Counted from the stretch's first letter, positions 18,976 to 32,626 are shown. The stretch: 64,000 nucleotides of DNA from Deltaproteobacteria bacterium (GCA_013349285.1 DUZU01000011.1:1-64000), one strand, 5' to 3'. Notes: generated by a model not told the origin, from the sequence alone. Numbers and translations are program-made.

Positions 18976-19142
18976 CCTCCTGATCCGACGTTTTTTTATA
19001 ACACTGGCTCGCGGTCACTAATTTTTTTTTTCGCCGGGTTCTTAATTTTTTAGATTTTTTTTTTTTTTTTTGCGACACTAAAATTAGAGGAGCAACAACC
19101 GACAACAAACCATAAATCGTCAATAACCACCGGGGTAGCCCC

Positions 19143-19589
19143 ATGAAAGACATTAAAAAGATTCTGGTGCCGATTGATTTCACCGCACACTCGGAAAAAA
19201 TCGTTGAATCAGCCGCCCTGGTGGCCGGCAAATTCGAGGCGTTGCTTGAGGTCGTTTTTGTCGTTGAAACCCTGGAGGGCTATGCCGGTTTTGCCGTGCC
19301 GCACATCTCGCTGGATAACCTGGAAAAGGATTTGATCAACCGGGCCCAAAACAAAATGGAAGATTTCATCAATGATTTCCCCCACAAAAACATCTCGTTC
19401 AACGGCAAGGTCCTCTACGGCAAGGTAGCCGAACAGATCGTAAACCATGCCGAGGCTGAAGGTTGCGACCTGATTGTAATCGGCACCCAGACCTGCAGAG
19501 GACTTGAAAAAATGATCTTCGGCAGTGTTACCGAAAAGGTCATAAAAAGTGCCGCCTGCCCGGTACTGACCCTTAACCCTTGTATCTAA
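19143..19589 (+). CDS. universal stress protein (UspA family)
   Basis: KKILVPIDFTAHSEKIVESAA...GCDLIVIGTQ...GSVTEKVIKSAACPVL. Confidence 0.93.
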   Translation: MKDIKKILVPIDFTAHSEKIVESAALVAGKFEALLEVVFVVETLEGYAGFAVPHISLDNLEKDLINRAQNKMEDFINDFPHKNISFNGKVLYGKVAEQIVNHAEAEGCDLIVIGTQTCRGLEKMIFGSVTEKVIKSAACPVLTLNPCI

Positions 19590-19630
19590 AAATATTTCAC
19601 CATCACCAAACTTTTTTTAAGGAGCCAAAC

Positions 19631-19813
19631 ATGAACATGGTTGCCGTTAAAGCCAAAGCCAAAGAAATGGGAATACAAACAGCCAAAATGCGCAAAGCGG
19701 AACTAATTCGCGCAATTCAACAAGCAGAAGGACATTTCCCCTGCTTTGAGACGGCAAAAGACTACTGTGATCAAATGGATTGTTGCTGGCGGGAAGATTG
19801 CCTGCCCCAATAA
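19631..19813 (+). CDS. small SAP/Rho-N-like domain protein with Cys-rich tail
   Basis: MNMVAVKAKAKEMGIQTAKMRKAELIRAIQQAEGHFPCF...; SD aaggag. Confidence 0.7.
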   Translation: MNMVAVKAKAKEMGIQTAKMRKAELIRAIQQAEGHFPCFETAKDYCDQMDCCWREDCLPQ

Positions 19814-19962
19814 TTATTTCTTGCAACACTATCATTTTTTTCTTAATTAACTCAAAAATTAATCATGGGACAATAATTCCCAGGCGGATGCTGTTATGCA
19901 TCGACCACGCACACCGGCATGGCGCTTTTTTCTCTTAATAACAAGACGTTAAGGTCTACTCC

Positions 19963-20259
19963 ATGGCAAAAAATATTATCCCCGTTGAAGGAAACTGGTA
20001 CAAATCCCTTGATACCGGAGAAACACTTTCGGTTGTGACTTTTGATGAAGACGAGGGGATCGTCGAAGTTCAGTATTATGACGGTGATCTTGACGAGATT
20101 GACATTGAACAATGGGAAGAACTCTCATTGAAACAAATTGATCAACCGGAAGATTTCCTCGGCGATGACGACGACCTTGATGACGACGACGCCCACTACG
20201 ACATGGATGACATGGATTCGGATCAATGGGGGGACCCCCTGTTAGATCTTGATGATTAA
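19963..20259 (+). CDS. small acidic protein (DUF6763-like)
   Basis: 98 aa, EGNWYKSLDTGETLSVVTFDEDEGIVEVQYYDGDLDEID with a highly acidic tail. Confidence 0.6.
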   Translation: MAKNIIPVEGNWYKSLDTGETLSVVTFDEDEGIVEVQYYDGDLDEIDIEQWEELSLKQIDQPEDFLGDDDDLDDDDAHYDMDDMDSDQWGDPLLDLDD

Positions 20260-20350
20260 AACCGAGCGGATTTTTTGCGGCACCTCATTTTTGAGAAGAC
20301 ACTAACTAACCGTTTTTTTTTCGGTGAAAAGCATAACTCAGGAGGTCAGA

Positions 20351-20713
20351 ATGACGAAACAACTCTCGTTCAGCAAGTATGAAAACCAGGCAATGCCGAG
20401 TTTCAGAGACAAAACGAACATGGCTGAATCCACAGAGGATGTAAAAAAATTTTTCCGCTACACGACCCAGGAACTATTTACCAATATTTTTGAAGGCCAA
20501 ATAGAGATCACCCAAGACGATATTGTGCTCTCCAACGGAGATGAGCCCTATTTCACGGTAAGCGAGAGGTTGCTGGCCCTGGACCATTTCACCTCGGTCT
20601 GGAACAGCTCCGACCTGCCCCGCATGACCGGACGCCTGGCCAAGACCGCGATGAACCGCTGCCGGCATCTGGAAAAACATCCGGAAAAAACCAACTCAAA
20701 AATAAGGATGTAA
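20351..20713 (+). CDS. hypothetical protein
   Basis: ORF with SD aggaggtcagaATG. Confidence 0.6.
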   Translation: MTKQLSFSKYENQAMPSFRDKTNMAESTEDVKKFFRYTTQELFTNIFEGQIEITQDDIVLSNGDEPYFTVSERLLALDHFTSVWNSSDLPRMTGRLAKTAMNRCRHLEKHPEKTNSKIRM

Positions 20714-20727
20714 CCGCATAACCAAGG

Positions 20728-20752
20728 GGGCGCGGTGAATTTCGCGCCCCTT
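20728..20752 (+). terminator. intrinsic terminator hairpin
   Basis: GGGGCGCG...CGCGCCCC stem after the ORF stop. Confidence 0.6.
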
Positions 20753-20778
20753 CCTCAAGGTTTCCTCCCGCCATAAAC

Positions 20779-21663
20779 CTATAACGCCGTCAACAGATAC
20801 CTGCAGGCCACAATGAGCAACACCACGAAAAGCCCGACCTTGATCGGCTGTTCGGGAATATGGCGCTGGGTTTTAGCCCCCAGATAGCCGCCCAAGGCGC
20901 CGCCCAGACCAAAGAAAGCACCCAACAGATAATCGGGCCTGGTTTCCAGCCCTCCTGAAAAAAAACCAAAATGATAAACCAGCACCCCGACAACCGAACA
21001 CATAAAGGTGCCGAATAACGAGGCCCCGGCCACGCTGTGCACCGGCAGTCGCAACACCGAAATACAAAAAGGAGCGAGCACCGCACCGCCCCCGATCCCA
21101 TAGGCGCCGCCCACTACTCCGACGATGGTGGCCAGTGAAAATAAAGGCAGGGGCGCAAAACTTATCTTTTGCCCGTCAAACTCATAACTGATCCGAGCCA
21201 GACCGACATGCCCGGTTTTAATCTGGGCGCTTTTGCAAGGGGGTGCAGCCGGACCGCCGGCGGCGCCGAAGATTTTTCTGCCCATCAACCAGGCCAGATA
21301 GAGCAAAACCAGGCCGGCAAAAGGCTTGAAATCCGCCGGGTCGGCCAGATAACGAATTCGCAGCAAATAACCGAGAACAATCCCCGGGCAACTGCCGAGA
21401 ACAATCACCGCAGCCAACGGCCAATTCATCCGCCCCTCCTGGGCATAACGAAAAACCGTGCCGGGAATGGCAATAATATTGTAGGTGAAATTGGTGCCGG
21501 ATACCCCAGGACTGGTATAGCCGAGCACACTCATCTGAAAAGGCAGCAGCAAAAAGGCGCCGGTCACCCCGCCCATGGCGCCGAAATATGCGAGAAAAAA
21601 CGCCACCAACGGCGGCAGCCAGATAAAGGTTTCAACCTGGGCTATCGGAAAAAAAATATGCAT
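20779..21663 (-). CDS. sulfite exporter TauE/SafE family (TSUP) membrane protein
   Basis: Multi-TM; GGVTGAFLLLPFQMSVLGYTSPGVSGTN and GGAYGIGGGAVLAPF. Confidence 0.85.
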   Translation of the reverse strand: MHIFFPIAQVETFIWLPPLVAFFLAYFGAMGGVTGAFLLLPFQMSVLGYTSPGVSGTNFTYNIIAIPGTVFRYAQEGRMNWPLAAVIVLGSCPGIVLGYLLRIRYLADPADFKPFAGLVLLYLAWLMGRKIFGAAGGPAAPPCKSAQIKTGHVGLARISYEFDGQKISFAPLPLFSLATIVGVVGGAYGIGGGAVLAPFCISVLRLPVHSVAGASLFGTFMCSVVGVLVYHFGFFSGGLETRPDYLLGAFFGLGGALGGYLGAKTQRHIPEQPIKVGLFVVLLIVACRYLLTAL

Positions 21664-21830
21664 TTACCCACCCTCTGACCAGCTAACGTCAATCCATAAC
21701 AGAGCAAAACAGGAATAAAGAGAACAAAAAAAAAAGCGAAACGGCAACGATTATACTCAACGACAAAACGCACAACTGCCCAGACAGCATTAATAGGGAA
21801 GCGGATGTGCAATCCCCCTGGCTTCACATT

Positions 21831-22232
21831 TTATAGCCGGGCAAAGTTGGACAAGCGAAAGGCCCTCTCGATACTCTCTTCAAGAATCGGCCGGGTAAAG
21901 GGTTTGACCACATATTCGCTGACCTTGGCCTGGATGGCCTCAAGCAGTAAGTGGGGCTGAGCCTCGGCTGAAATCATAATAAAGGGGAGATCCTTGGTGG
22001 CGGCGTCGGCCCTTAATCTCCGAAGAAGGTCAATCCCTTGCATGCCCGGCATGCACCAGTCGGACAAAACCAAATCAATCTTTTGCCTGCCCAGAACGGC
22101 AAGGGCTTTTTCCGCACTATTCACCTCACAAACAGAGCTGATTCCCATGCCTAATAAATGTCGGATAATAATCCGGCGCATCACCGCCGAATCATCAACC
22201 ACCAGCACCGTCATATTTCGATCAAAAGACAT
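21831..22232 (-). CDS. single-domain response regulator (CheY-like)
   Basis: VLVVDDSAVMRRII...LVLSDWCMPGMQGIDLL...YVVKPFTR. Confidence 0.92.
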   Translation of the reverse strand: MSFDRNMTVLVVDDSAVMRRIIIRHLLGMGISSVCEVNSAEKALAVLGRQKIDLVLSDWCMPGMQGIDLLRRLRADAATKDLPFIMISAEAQPHLLLEAIQAKVSEYVVKPFTRPILEESIERAFRLSNFARL

Positions 22233-22388
22233 TGCAACTCTTATTCATTGATGATTAACACCACGTTTCGGCCAACTTGAGGAAAGTGTGATAAAAACAA
22301 AAATATTATGAAGATAATATCGAAGCGTGACAAGTTAAAAAAAAAAGAGGAAACCGGTGTTACCCGACTCCCTCTTTGATTTTTTTTA

Positions 22389-22465
22389 TGGTGGGCGAGA
22401 TGGGATTCGAACCCATGACCTTCGGCTTCGGAGGCCGACACTCTATCCAGCTGAGCTACCCGCCC
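22389..22465 (-). tRNA. tRNA-Arg (CCG)
   Basis: Cloverleaf GGGCGGG...; anticodon loop CTCCGAA; T arm ATGGGTTCGAATCCCAT; encoded CCA. Confidence 0.95.
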
Positions 22466-22522
22466 ACATAAATTTACTTTAATTTGCGACCTTAAATACC
22501 ATGGATCATTTTTTCAGTAAAG

Positions 22523-23965
22523 TCATTTCCTCACCCCTTTTGCTTGTAACTTGACAAACAATACGGAATCAGTCGTTTCGGTAAGCGCCACCCGTTGATC
22601 GATCCGCCGGCCCGGCAAGGCGATAATGCCATGCCGGTCGGCAAGCACCGGCTCCTGCCACCGCCGGGCCACGGCCACCTTGCAGTCGGTAAAAAAATCT
22701 CCCACCTTTTTACTGCCCGGCCCGCCCAGGGGATAAAATCGGTCGCCCGGCCGATACGATCTTACAGTCAAAGGAAAATCGACCTTTGCCGCATCAAGGT
22801 ATTGCACCTCGGCGCCGGCGGCGGTCAAATCGGCGGGGGGATGCTCAAGCACCTCCAGCACCAGCTCCTTGCCCAGGGCGGCAATCAGGTAACAACCAGG
22901 CTCAACAATAACCTCGGCAAAAGAATTTTGCTCTGCCCGCTCATCACCCCGCAACGCCCCCTGGCCCAAAGGATAGCCGAACTTAAGACTCTCCGAGTCC
23001 TTACTTACCCGCAAGCCGCCGGCCAGGTGCATTCGCCCGCCGACCTCGCCCCGCTCGACCAGCCGCAACAACTGCTCGATCTGTTTGAAGGAAGGCCTGC
23101 ACCCCAACTGCCAGCAGGCCTTCTCCATAATCCGACGCTGCAGGGCCTTGGGCTGAGCCAGCAGGGCCGCCAGGTTGACGCGCAAATCAGTAGGATGTTC
23201 CGGGAGGGGGCCTTCCACTCTAACCACGGCCCCATAAGCCCGGCCTGCCATCTGAGCCAGCAGTTGTTCTTCATCCTGCAAAATCGCGGCCGTCTCCCGC
23301 AACGATTCATAGATATTGGGATTAAACTGCGCGGCCAGAAATGGCAGCAGATCGAGCCTCACTCGATTGCGCAGATAAATTCGGCCTTGATTGGAACTGT
23401 CCTCAAGAAAGGGAAGCTGTTTGGCGGCCAGATAGGCAAGCAGCTCCTTTTTAGCAATGGCGAGCAGGGGCCGGACAACCCCGGAGGCCGCGAGCAAGGG
23501 CATGCCGGATAAGCCGGCCCGCCCGGTCCCCCGAATAAGACGGAGCAACAACTCCTCGGCCTGATCATCGGCGGTATGGGCGACACAAATCTTGCCGGCG
23601 CCATATTTTTTGGCGATCTCGCCAAGAAAACCGTAGCGCAGTTCCCGAGCCGCATGCTCAATGGAAAGCGAATTGTCACGGGCATGGGCTCTGACCTCCA
23701 CCCGCCCGATTTCACAGGCCAACCCCAGATCCGCCGCCGTCCTCTCCACCAGGGCAATCTCCCGGGGCGTCTCCCCGGGCCGCAGGCCATGGTCGACATA
23801 GGCCGCCACCAACGTAAGATCAAGACTGCCGGCCAGCTCGGCCAACAGATGCAACAGGGCCATGGAGTCGGAACCGGCGGAGACCCCAACCACCCAACAC
23901 TCCTTGCCGACCAACAGACCTTCGCCGACAATAACCTGCCTTAGTTTTTTCTCAAGAGGATGCAT
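22523..23965 (-). CDS. tilS: tRNA(Ile)-lysidine synthase
   Basis: VGVSAGSDSMALLHLL P-loop, VDHGLRPGE, HTADDQAEELLLRLIRGTG. Confidence 0.95.
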   Translation of the reverse strand: MHPLEKKLRQVIVGEGLLVGKECWVVGVSAGSDSMALLHLLAELAGSLDLTLVAAYVDHGLRPGETPREIALVERTAADLGLACEIGRVEVRAHARDNSLSIEHAARELRYGFLGEIAKKYGAGKICVAHTADDQAEELLLRLIRGTGRAGLSGMPLLAASGVVRPLLAIAKKELLAYLAAKQLPFLEDSSNQGRIYLRNRVRLDLLPFLAAQFNPNIYESLRETAAILQDEEQLLAQMAGRAYGAVVRVEGPLPEHPTDLRVNLAALLAQPKALQRRIMEKACWQLGCRPSFKQIEQLLRLVERGEVGGRMHLAGGLRVSKDSESLKFGYPLGQGALRGDERAEQNSFAEVIVEPGCYLIAALGKELVLEVLEHPPADLTAAGAEVQYLDAAKVDFPLTVRSYRPGDRFYPLGGPGSKKVGDFFTDCKVAVARRWQEPVLADRHGIIALPGRRIDQRVALTETTDSVLFVKLQAKGVRK

Positions 23966-24315
23966 TTTTATTTAAAATTCAAAATGTTATACATAATGAT
24001 GGTTATCGGACCCATTGATGGCCATCCTATAATGAAATGATAAATTCTTCCCGCAAAAAGCGCATGTTATGCAAGCAAGCAAAATAAACCGGCCAAAGCA
24101 AACGGTATAACTCAACCATCTATTTACACGGCAAAAAACAATTGTATGCGATTTTCAGCAACAATTCAAACAAGGGGGGGCTGCGAATCAAAGCAGGATC
24201 TAAATTATAAAACGCATAAAAAGTCCATGGATATCTGGCAATAGACCATGGGGTCGGTTATTGTTGAATAAACAATAAGCAATTTCACCAACCCATTTTA
24301 AGATAACAATCATCA

Positions 24316-26772
<2,457 letters not shown>

Positions 26773-26832
26773 AATTAATTGTCGCAAAAGTATGTTTCAC
26801 AAAAACAATTATGCAAAAAAAGGATAATTTTC

Positions 26833-27357
26833 ATGGCGTTGCGCGAGATCCTCACTTACCCCTTTCCCATCCTCAAAAAAGCTGCCGAACCGGTTAAAGA
26901 ATTCGGCGAGGAACTCGAGCAACTGGTGGCCGACATGGCGGAAACCATGTATGACGCCCCCGGCGTCGGCCTGGCCGCCCCGCAAATCGGCATCCCCTTG
27001 CAACTCTGCGTTATCGACATCATGCCCAAGGACCAAGAACGCGAATTGATCGTGCTCGCCAACCCGAAAATCATCGAGGGCGAGGGCAAGGAGATCGATG
27101 AGGAAGGCTGCCTCAGTGTGCTCGACTATTCAGCCAATGTCCCCCGCTTCACCAAAATAAAGGTCGAGGCCCAGGACATCAAGGGCAACCCCTTGAACTT
27201 TGAGGCGGAAGGTTTTTTTGCCCGGGTGATTCAGCATGAACTCGACCACCTGGACGGCACCCTGTTCATCGACCGGATCAGCAGCCTCAAGCGGACCCTT
27301 TACAAGAAAAAGGTTAAAAAAATGCTGCGGGCCGAAAAAGAGGAAGGCGAAAAATAA
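26833..27357 (+). CDS. def: peptide deformylase
   Basis: GVGLAAPQIG, EEGCLSV, QHELDHLDG motifs. Confidence 0.97.
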   Translation: MALREILTYPFPILKKAAEPVKEFGEELEQLVADMAETMYDAPGVGLAAPQIGIPLQLCVIDIMPKDQERELIVLANPKIIEGEGKEIDEEGCLSVLDYSANVPRFTKIKVEAQDIKGNPLNFEAEGFFARVIQHELDHLDGTLFIDRISSLKRTLYKKKVKKMLRAEKEEGEK

Positions 27358-27361
27358 AATC

Positions 27362-28309
27362 ATGTCAAACAAACCGTTACGCATCATATTCATGGGCACC
27401 CCCCAGTTTGCCGTCCCCTCGCTGCAGGCCCTGCTCGACCACGGCGAACAGGTGGTTGCGGTGATCTGCCAGCCTGACCGCCCCTGCGGCCGCGGCTGCA
27501 AGGTGACCTCCCCGCCGGTCAAGGATCTGGCCCTACAAGCAGGACTACCGGTTCTCCAGCCCCACAAGGTAAAAAGCGAAGAATTCCTGGAAGAGCTCCG
27601 GGCCTACGCGCCGGATTTGATCATCGTTACCGCTTACGGACGGATCCTGCCCGGCCCGGTCCTCAACCTGCCGCCCTTGGGCACCATCAACGTGCATGGC
27701 TCCCTGCTCCCTAATTACCGGGGCTCGGCTCCCATCCAATGGGCAATCCTTAATGGCGACAAGGAAACCGGGATAACCATCATGCAGATGGACGAGGGGA
27801 TGGACACCGGCGACATGCTGCTGAGCGGGGCCTTACCCATTTCGGAAGAGGACACCACCGTCACCCTGAGCGAGAAGATGTCGATGCTGGGCGCGGAGTT
27901 ACTGATCAAGGCCCTGGAAAAACTAAAAAAAGGGCAACTGCCCCCCCACAAACAGGATGAGGCCCTGGCCACCGCCTCGCCGCCGCTGTGCAAACACCAG
28001 AGCGTGATCGACTGGAGCAAGTCGGCCTGGGAGATCAGCTGCCAGATCCGCGGCCTGGAGCCCTGGCCCCTGGCCTCTACCACCTACAACCAAAAATGGC
28101 TGCGCTTGTTCAAACCGTTGGTGGTTAAGGGGATTGTCACCGAACCGGCCGGCACCCTCTGTAATGCCGACAAAAACGGCATATTATTTGCCACAGGTAA
28201 AGATTACCTGCTGATCAGGGAAGTACAGCTGGAGGGCGCCAAACGAATGGGCGCCGCCGCCTTTTTATGCGGCCGCCCCCTGCCCTGCGGGATCAGGCTG
28301 CCCACATGA
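27362..28309 (+). CDS. fmt: methionyl-tRNA formyltransferase
   Basis: RIIFMGTPQFAVPSL, NVHGSLLPNYRGSAPIQWAI. Confidence 0.96.
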   Translation: MSNKPLRIIFMGTPQFAVPSLQALLDHGEQVVAVICQPDRPCGRGCKVTSPPVKDLALQAGLPVLQPHKVKSEEFLEELRAYAPDLIIVTAYGRILPGPVLNLPPLGTINVHGSLLPNYRGSAPIQWAILNGDKETGITIMQMDEGMDTGDMLLSGALPISEEDTTVTLSEKMSMLGAELLIKALEKLKKGQLPPHKQDEALATASPPLCKHQSVIDWSKSAWEISCQIRGLEPWPLASTTYNQKWLRLFKPLVVKGIVTEPAGTLCNADKNGILFATGKDYLLIREVQLEGAKRMGAAAFLCGRPLPCGIRLPT

Positions 28310-29064
28310 CCCGTTTTCTCAAACGGCGCGCCGTCTACCTCATCCTGCTGCTGGCGGCGCTCGGCGGCATTATCATCTATGCCATGCAGGAAAACGGCCT
28401 GTTGTACCAGGCGATTTTTCATCTTAAAAACGGCATGGACAAGGGAGAGCAGCTGCGCGCCGCCATCCTTGCCCAAGGCATGTTGGCCCCTTTTTTATTA
28501 ATCGGCCTCCAAGTGCTCCAGGTGATTATCGCCCCGATTCCCGGAGAGGCGAGCGGCGCCCTGGGCGGCTATCTTTTCGGGGCCTGGCCCAGTTTTTTTT
28601 ACTCAACCATCGGCCTGACCATCGGCTCCTGGCTGGCCTTTGCCATCGGCCGCCTGCTGAGCGACCTGGTGCGCAGCCGCCTGGAAAAATCAAAGATCTA
28701 TCTTAAATTCAATCACCTGGTCGAAAAAGGCGATTTCATCATTCCCTTTATTCTTTTTCTGCTGCCCGGCTTTCCCAAGGATTCCCTGTCGTACATGCTG
28801 GGCATGAGCCATATGCCCCTGCCGGTTTTTCTTTTTGTCGCAGCGGTCGGCCGGATGCCGGGCACCCTGATGCTCTCATTTCAGGGGGCGGAAATTTACC
28901 AGGGTAATTATCTCCGCTTGGCCCTGTTACTTTTCCTTTCCGCCCTGATTGCCATCCCCTGCGCCATCTATCGTAAACAGATCATGCTGAAGCTGACCCA
29001 TCTCAGCAAGCGCACCTTTGACGACCAGGATGGAGTAACCATGGACAACCCACCGAAACCATGA
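28306..29064 (+). CDS. VTT/DedA-like (TVP38/TMEM64 family) membrane protein
   Basis: Multi-TM; PIPGEASGALGGYLFG, LLPGFPKDSLSYMLGMSHM; ATGA overlap with fmt. Confidence 0.85.
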   Translation: MTRFLKRRAVYLILLLAALGGIIIYAMQENGLLYQAIFHLKNGMDKGEQLRAAILAQGMLAPFLLIGLQVLQVIIAPIPGEASGALGGYLFGAWPSFFYSTIGLTIGSWLAFAIGRLLSDLVRSRLEKSKIYLKFNHLVEKGDFIIPFILFLLPGFPKDSLSYMLGMSHMPLPVFLFVAAVGRMPGTLMLSFQGAEIYQGNYLRLALLLFLSALIAIPCAIYRKQIMLKLTHLSKRTFDDQDGVTMDNPPKP

Positions 29065-30257
29065 CCAATAACCACGGACAGACTGCCTATATCGACTGCT
29101 TTTCCGGCATTAGCGGCGACATGTTTCTTGCCGCCCTGCTCGATGCCGGACTGCCGGAGAGAGAATTGCGCGACCAGCTCAAGCAGCTCGATCTTGCCGG
29201 CTACGAGCTGAAGCTCGGCACCAAAAAAGATCACGGAATCAAGGCGACCACCCTTCAGGTAAACTCTTCCGACTGCCACCCCCACCGCTCATGGCCAACC
29301 ATCCGTCTGCTGATCGAAGAAAGCGGCCTGGCGCCTAAGGTCAAGAAAATGGCCCTGGAAATTTTCACCATCCTGGCTGAGGCCGAGGCCAAGGTCCATG
29401 ACCAGCCCCTGGCCGAAGTACATTTTCACGAGGTGGGGGGGATTGATTCAATCATCGACATCGTCGGCGCCGCCATCGGGGTATGCCACCTCAACCTCAG
29501 CGCCATCTCCTGCGCCCCGCTGCCCATGCCCCGCGGCTGGGTGAAATGCGCCCATGGCAAGCTGCCGCTGCCGCCGCCGGCGGTCTGTGAGATCCTGAAA
29601 GGGGTGCCCTCATACGGGGTGGAACTCGATCAGGAACTCATCACCCCCACCGGGGCGGCCATTGTCAAGGCCCTGGCCGACTCTTTCGGCCCCCTGCCGC
29701 CGATGAGTTTTTCGGCAGTGGGCTACGGCGCGGGCAGCCACCAGCTGGCCAATAATCAGCCAAACCTGTTGCGGCTCATTATCGGCGCCTCTCAGCAGAC
29801 TGCCGAAGCTCAGGAGGTTGAGGTTATCGAAACCCACCTGGATGACTGGCCGCCGGAGGGCTTCCCCTATCTTTGTGAACAGATCTTTGCCCTGGGCGGA
29901 CTTGATGTGGCCTTGATCCCGATCCAGATGAAAAAGGGGCGACCCGGTTTTTTACTGCGGGCCATCAGCGACCCGGCCCATGGCCTGGCCGTGAAAAAAT
30001 GTATCTTAAGTGAAACCAGCGCCATCGGCCTGCGCTTCCGCACCGAACAACGCTGGACCCTGCCCCGGAAACTTGGCCGGATTGCCACCCGCTACGGGGA
30101 AGTGGCAGTAAAAATGATAGAAACACCGACAGGGAATATCCTGACCCCGGAGTATGAGGATTGTAAAAGAGTGGCGCTTGCGCAAAAGATACCTCTCAAA
30201 GAGGTTTATGGCGCGGTGGGCCGGGCCGAGCTTAGCGATTTTAAGGAGAATAAATAG
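29061..30257 (+). CDS. larC: nickel pincer cofactor biosynthesis protein LarC
   Basis: YIDCFSGISGDMFLAALLDAG, VHFHEVGGIDSIIDIVGAA. Confidence 0.93.
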   Translation: MTNNHGQTAYIDCFSGISGDMFLAALLDAGLPERELRDQLKQLDLAGYELKLGTKKDHGIKATTLQVNSSDCHPHRSWPTIRLLIEESGLAPKVKKMALEIFTILAEAEAKVHDQPLAEVHFHEVGGIDSIIDIVGAAIGVCHLNLSAISCAPLPMPRGWVKCAHGKLPLPPPAVCEILKGVPSYGVELDQELITPTGAAIVKALADSFGPLPPMSFSAVGYGAGSHQLANNQPNLLRLIIGASQQTAEAQEVEVIETHLDDWPPEGFPYLCEQIFALGGLDVALIPIQMKKGRPGFLLRAISDPAHGLAVKKCILSETSAIGLRFRTEQRWTLPRKLGRIATRYGEVAVKMIETPTGNILTPEYEDCKRVALAQKIPLKEVYGAVGRAELSDFKENK

Positions 30258-30722
30258 ATGGATCGACTGTTCATGGCCATAGCCAGCGGCTTCGGCCTGG
30301 GCTACCTGCCCAAGGCCCCCGGCACCTGGGGTACACTGCTCGCCTTCCCCGTGCATTACCTGCTGATCCGGCTCCCGCCGCAATACTATGCCCTTGGCCT
30401 GTTTGCAATCTTTGTGGCGGCGGTGCTCTCCGCCGGTGCTGCTGAAAAAATTCTGGATTACAAGGATCCCGGCCTGGTGGTGATTGATGAGGTTATCGGC
30501 ATGCTGATCACCCTGATCGGCGCCCCGAGCACAGCTTACGTCTGGCTGACCGGATTCATCCTCTTCCGTTTTTTCGATATCGTCAAACCCTTCCCAATCC
30601 GCCTCATCGACCAGCGGATAAACGGCGGCATCGGCATTGTGCTCGACGATGTCCTGGCCGGCATTTACAGCCTTATCCTGCTGCAGATCCTCTGCCGGTT
30701 ATTTCCGGTTATAAGCCAATAA
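30258..30722 (+). CDS. pgpA: phosphatidylglycerophosphatase A
   Basis: GLGYLPKAPGTWGTL, VIDEVIGMLITL, LDDVLAGIYS. Confidence 0.92.
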   Translation: MDRLFMAIASGFGLGYLPKAPGTWGTLLAFPVHYLLIRLPPQYYALGLFAIFVAAVLSAGAAEKILDYKDPGLVVIDEVIGMLITLIGAPSTAYVWLTGFILFRFFDIVKPFPIRLIDQRINGGIGIVLDDVLAGIYSLILLQILCRLFPVISQ

Positions 30723-30730
30723 TGAAACTA

Positions 30731-32626
30731 TCAATCACCGGACTCCGGGCCGGGTAACAGCTTTTCGGCCGTGGGCCGCGAAGCCAACACATTGCCTGCC
30801 GCCGGCCGATCAGGGCCGGTTGAGACGCTGGAGCTAGTGCCGCCGTAAACCACCGCGGCAAGGGCATTAACCATCTTTTCAAGCTCTTTTTCCTGATTGG
30901 CAAGATCAAAACCGGCGGCGGCCGATTCCTCGGCATTGGCCGCATTGGATTTGGTAACGGAGTCGAGCTGGAGAATTCCTTTATTGATTTGCTCGATGCC
31001 CTGGTTTTGTTCGGCCGTGGCGGTATTCACTTCAGCGATCAGATTGGTGACCTTGCCGACCTGATCGACGATCTGGATCAAATAATCGTCAACCTCCTTG
31101 GACACATTTACGCCATGCTCGGCATTGCCTTGGGATTCTTCGATCAGGGCCGAGGTATTTTTCGCCGCCTCCGCGCTCCGCTGGGCAAGGTTTCTCACCT
31201 CCTCAGCAACTACGGCAAAACCGGCGCCGGCCTCTCCTGCCCTGGCCGCCTCCACCGCTGCGTTAAGGGCGAGCAGATTTGTCTGAAAAGCAATCTCATC
31301 AATCGTTTTAATAATTTTCGCGGTTTCATCGGCGGAACTTTTAATCTTGCCGATGGCCAAGGTCATTTTTTCCATGGAATCCGCGCCCCTGGACGCCGTA
31401 TTGGACGCCTCGGACGACATGGTATTAGCCTGGGCCGCATTATCGGTATTCTGCCGGGTCATGGTCGACATCTCTTCAAGACTGGTGGAAATAAGATCAA
31501 GATTGGAGGCCTGCTCACTTGCCCCGGTCGCCACCAGCTGACTGCTGGCCGATACCTGCTCGGAAGCCTGACTCAGCATGCGGATCGCATCCTTAAGCCC
31601 TTCCATAACAGAGGTAACCGGCGTTGCAATGGAGTTAACCACAAAGATCGAAACCACGGAAAAGATGATAATCCCGCCGCCGATTATCGACAGCAGGATA
31701 TAAATCGCCTGGGTTTTCACCCGGTCGGCGGAAATATTTACATTTTCAAGCATGATATCGCTGGTGGCAAGAATTTCATCGCCCAATTTATCCAAGCTGG
31801 GAATAATTTTATTGCGCTCGGCAAAAAAATCCTTTGATTGATTAAGATTAACAACCGATTGCTCAAGCAACTGAATAATCTTATTTGAGGCTTGCTCAAA
31901 ATCACTATTGTTAATGGCAATGGCAAATTCTTTGAGGTCGGAAAAACAGCCGCCCGCTTTTAAATTTTCTTCCTTATTTGCCAGATAGTCGCTCACATAC
32001 TTAAAGTCACCGCTATTAAGAAACCGCGCCTGCAGGGAGGCAAGCTTCAATAACTGGATCTTGCAATCCCGAGTAACATTAAGCAGTTCAAGTTTTTGAG
32101 GCTCAAGATCCTCGCCCATCATCTGAAGTTCCGCCTGCTCCGACTCCAAGAAGCCTAAAATATTATCCAGCATCTTTTCGGAATCAGCATGGGGGATGGG
32201 CATTTTCTCCTGAAGGGCGACATGTTCGGAATAATTTTTACCGGCAAGATTAAACAGTTGAGCATACTCGGTTTTCTGCTGTCCCATCTTGGCGATTAAT
32301 TTTGCATTGGTATCATCATCCTGCTGTTCCTTAAAATCGACAAAAGCCTTGTCCACTGATTTCATTTTTACGGCAAAATCATCCCGCAATGCATCGTTAT
32401 GAAATTGAAGATATGTTTTCTCTGTAATTTTTGATTTTAAAATAAGCGCGGAGATCTCAGCCACATCACACTTCAAGGTGTTCGATCTTTCAATTTTGGT
32501 GTAATAAAACTGGGCAAGAACCGTGATAATCACCAAAAGCATGATAGTGCCGGCTGAAAATCCGAAAAGTTTTACCTTTAATCCAACTCTGTCTATCATC
32601 TTATTTATCTGCCCTTTTGTTCTCAT
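30731..32626 (-). CDS. methyl-accepting chemotaxis protein
   Basis: [41 protein letters not shown] signalling hairpin, N-term TM and sensor; likely start MRTKGQI (ORF track to 32665). Confidence 0.95.
   Translation of the reverse strand: MRTKGQINKMIDRVGLKVKLFGFSAGTIMLLVIITVLAQFYYTKIERSNTLKCDVAEISALILKSKITEKTYLQFHNDALRDDFAVKMKSVDKAFVDFKEQQDDDTNAKLIAKMGQQKTEYAQLFNLAGKNYSEHVALQEKMPIPHADSEKMLDNILGFLESEQAELQMMGEDLEPQKLELLNVTRDCKIQLLKLASLQARFLNSGDFKYVSDYLANKEENLKAGGCFSDLKEFAIAINNSDFEQASNKIIQLLEQSVVNLNQSKDFFAERNKIIPSLDKLGDEILATSDIMLENVNISADRVKTQAIYILLSIIGGGIIIFSVVSIFVVNSIATPVTSVMEGLKDAIRMLSQASEQVSASSQLVATGASEQASNLDLISTSLEEMSTMTRQNTDNAAQANTMSSEASNTASRGADSMEKMTLAIGKIKSSADETAKIIKTIDEIAFQTNLLALNAAVEAARAGEAGAGFAVVAEEVRNLAQRSAEAAKNTSALIEESQGNAEHGVNVSKEVDDYLIQIVDQVGKVTNLIAEVNTATAEQNQGIEQINKGILQLDSVTKSNAANAEESAAAGFDLANQEKELEKMVNALAAVVYGGTSSSVSTGPDRPAAGNVLASRPTAEKLLPGPESGD

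Noticed and set aside
24258-24278. TTATTGTT-GAATA-AACAATAA inverted repeat upstream of priA
   Set aside because: Short and AT-rich; could be an operator, but chance is a reasonable explanation.
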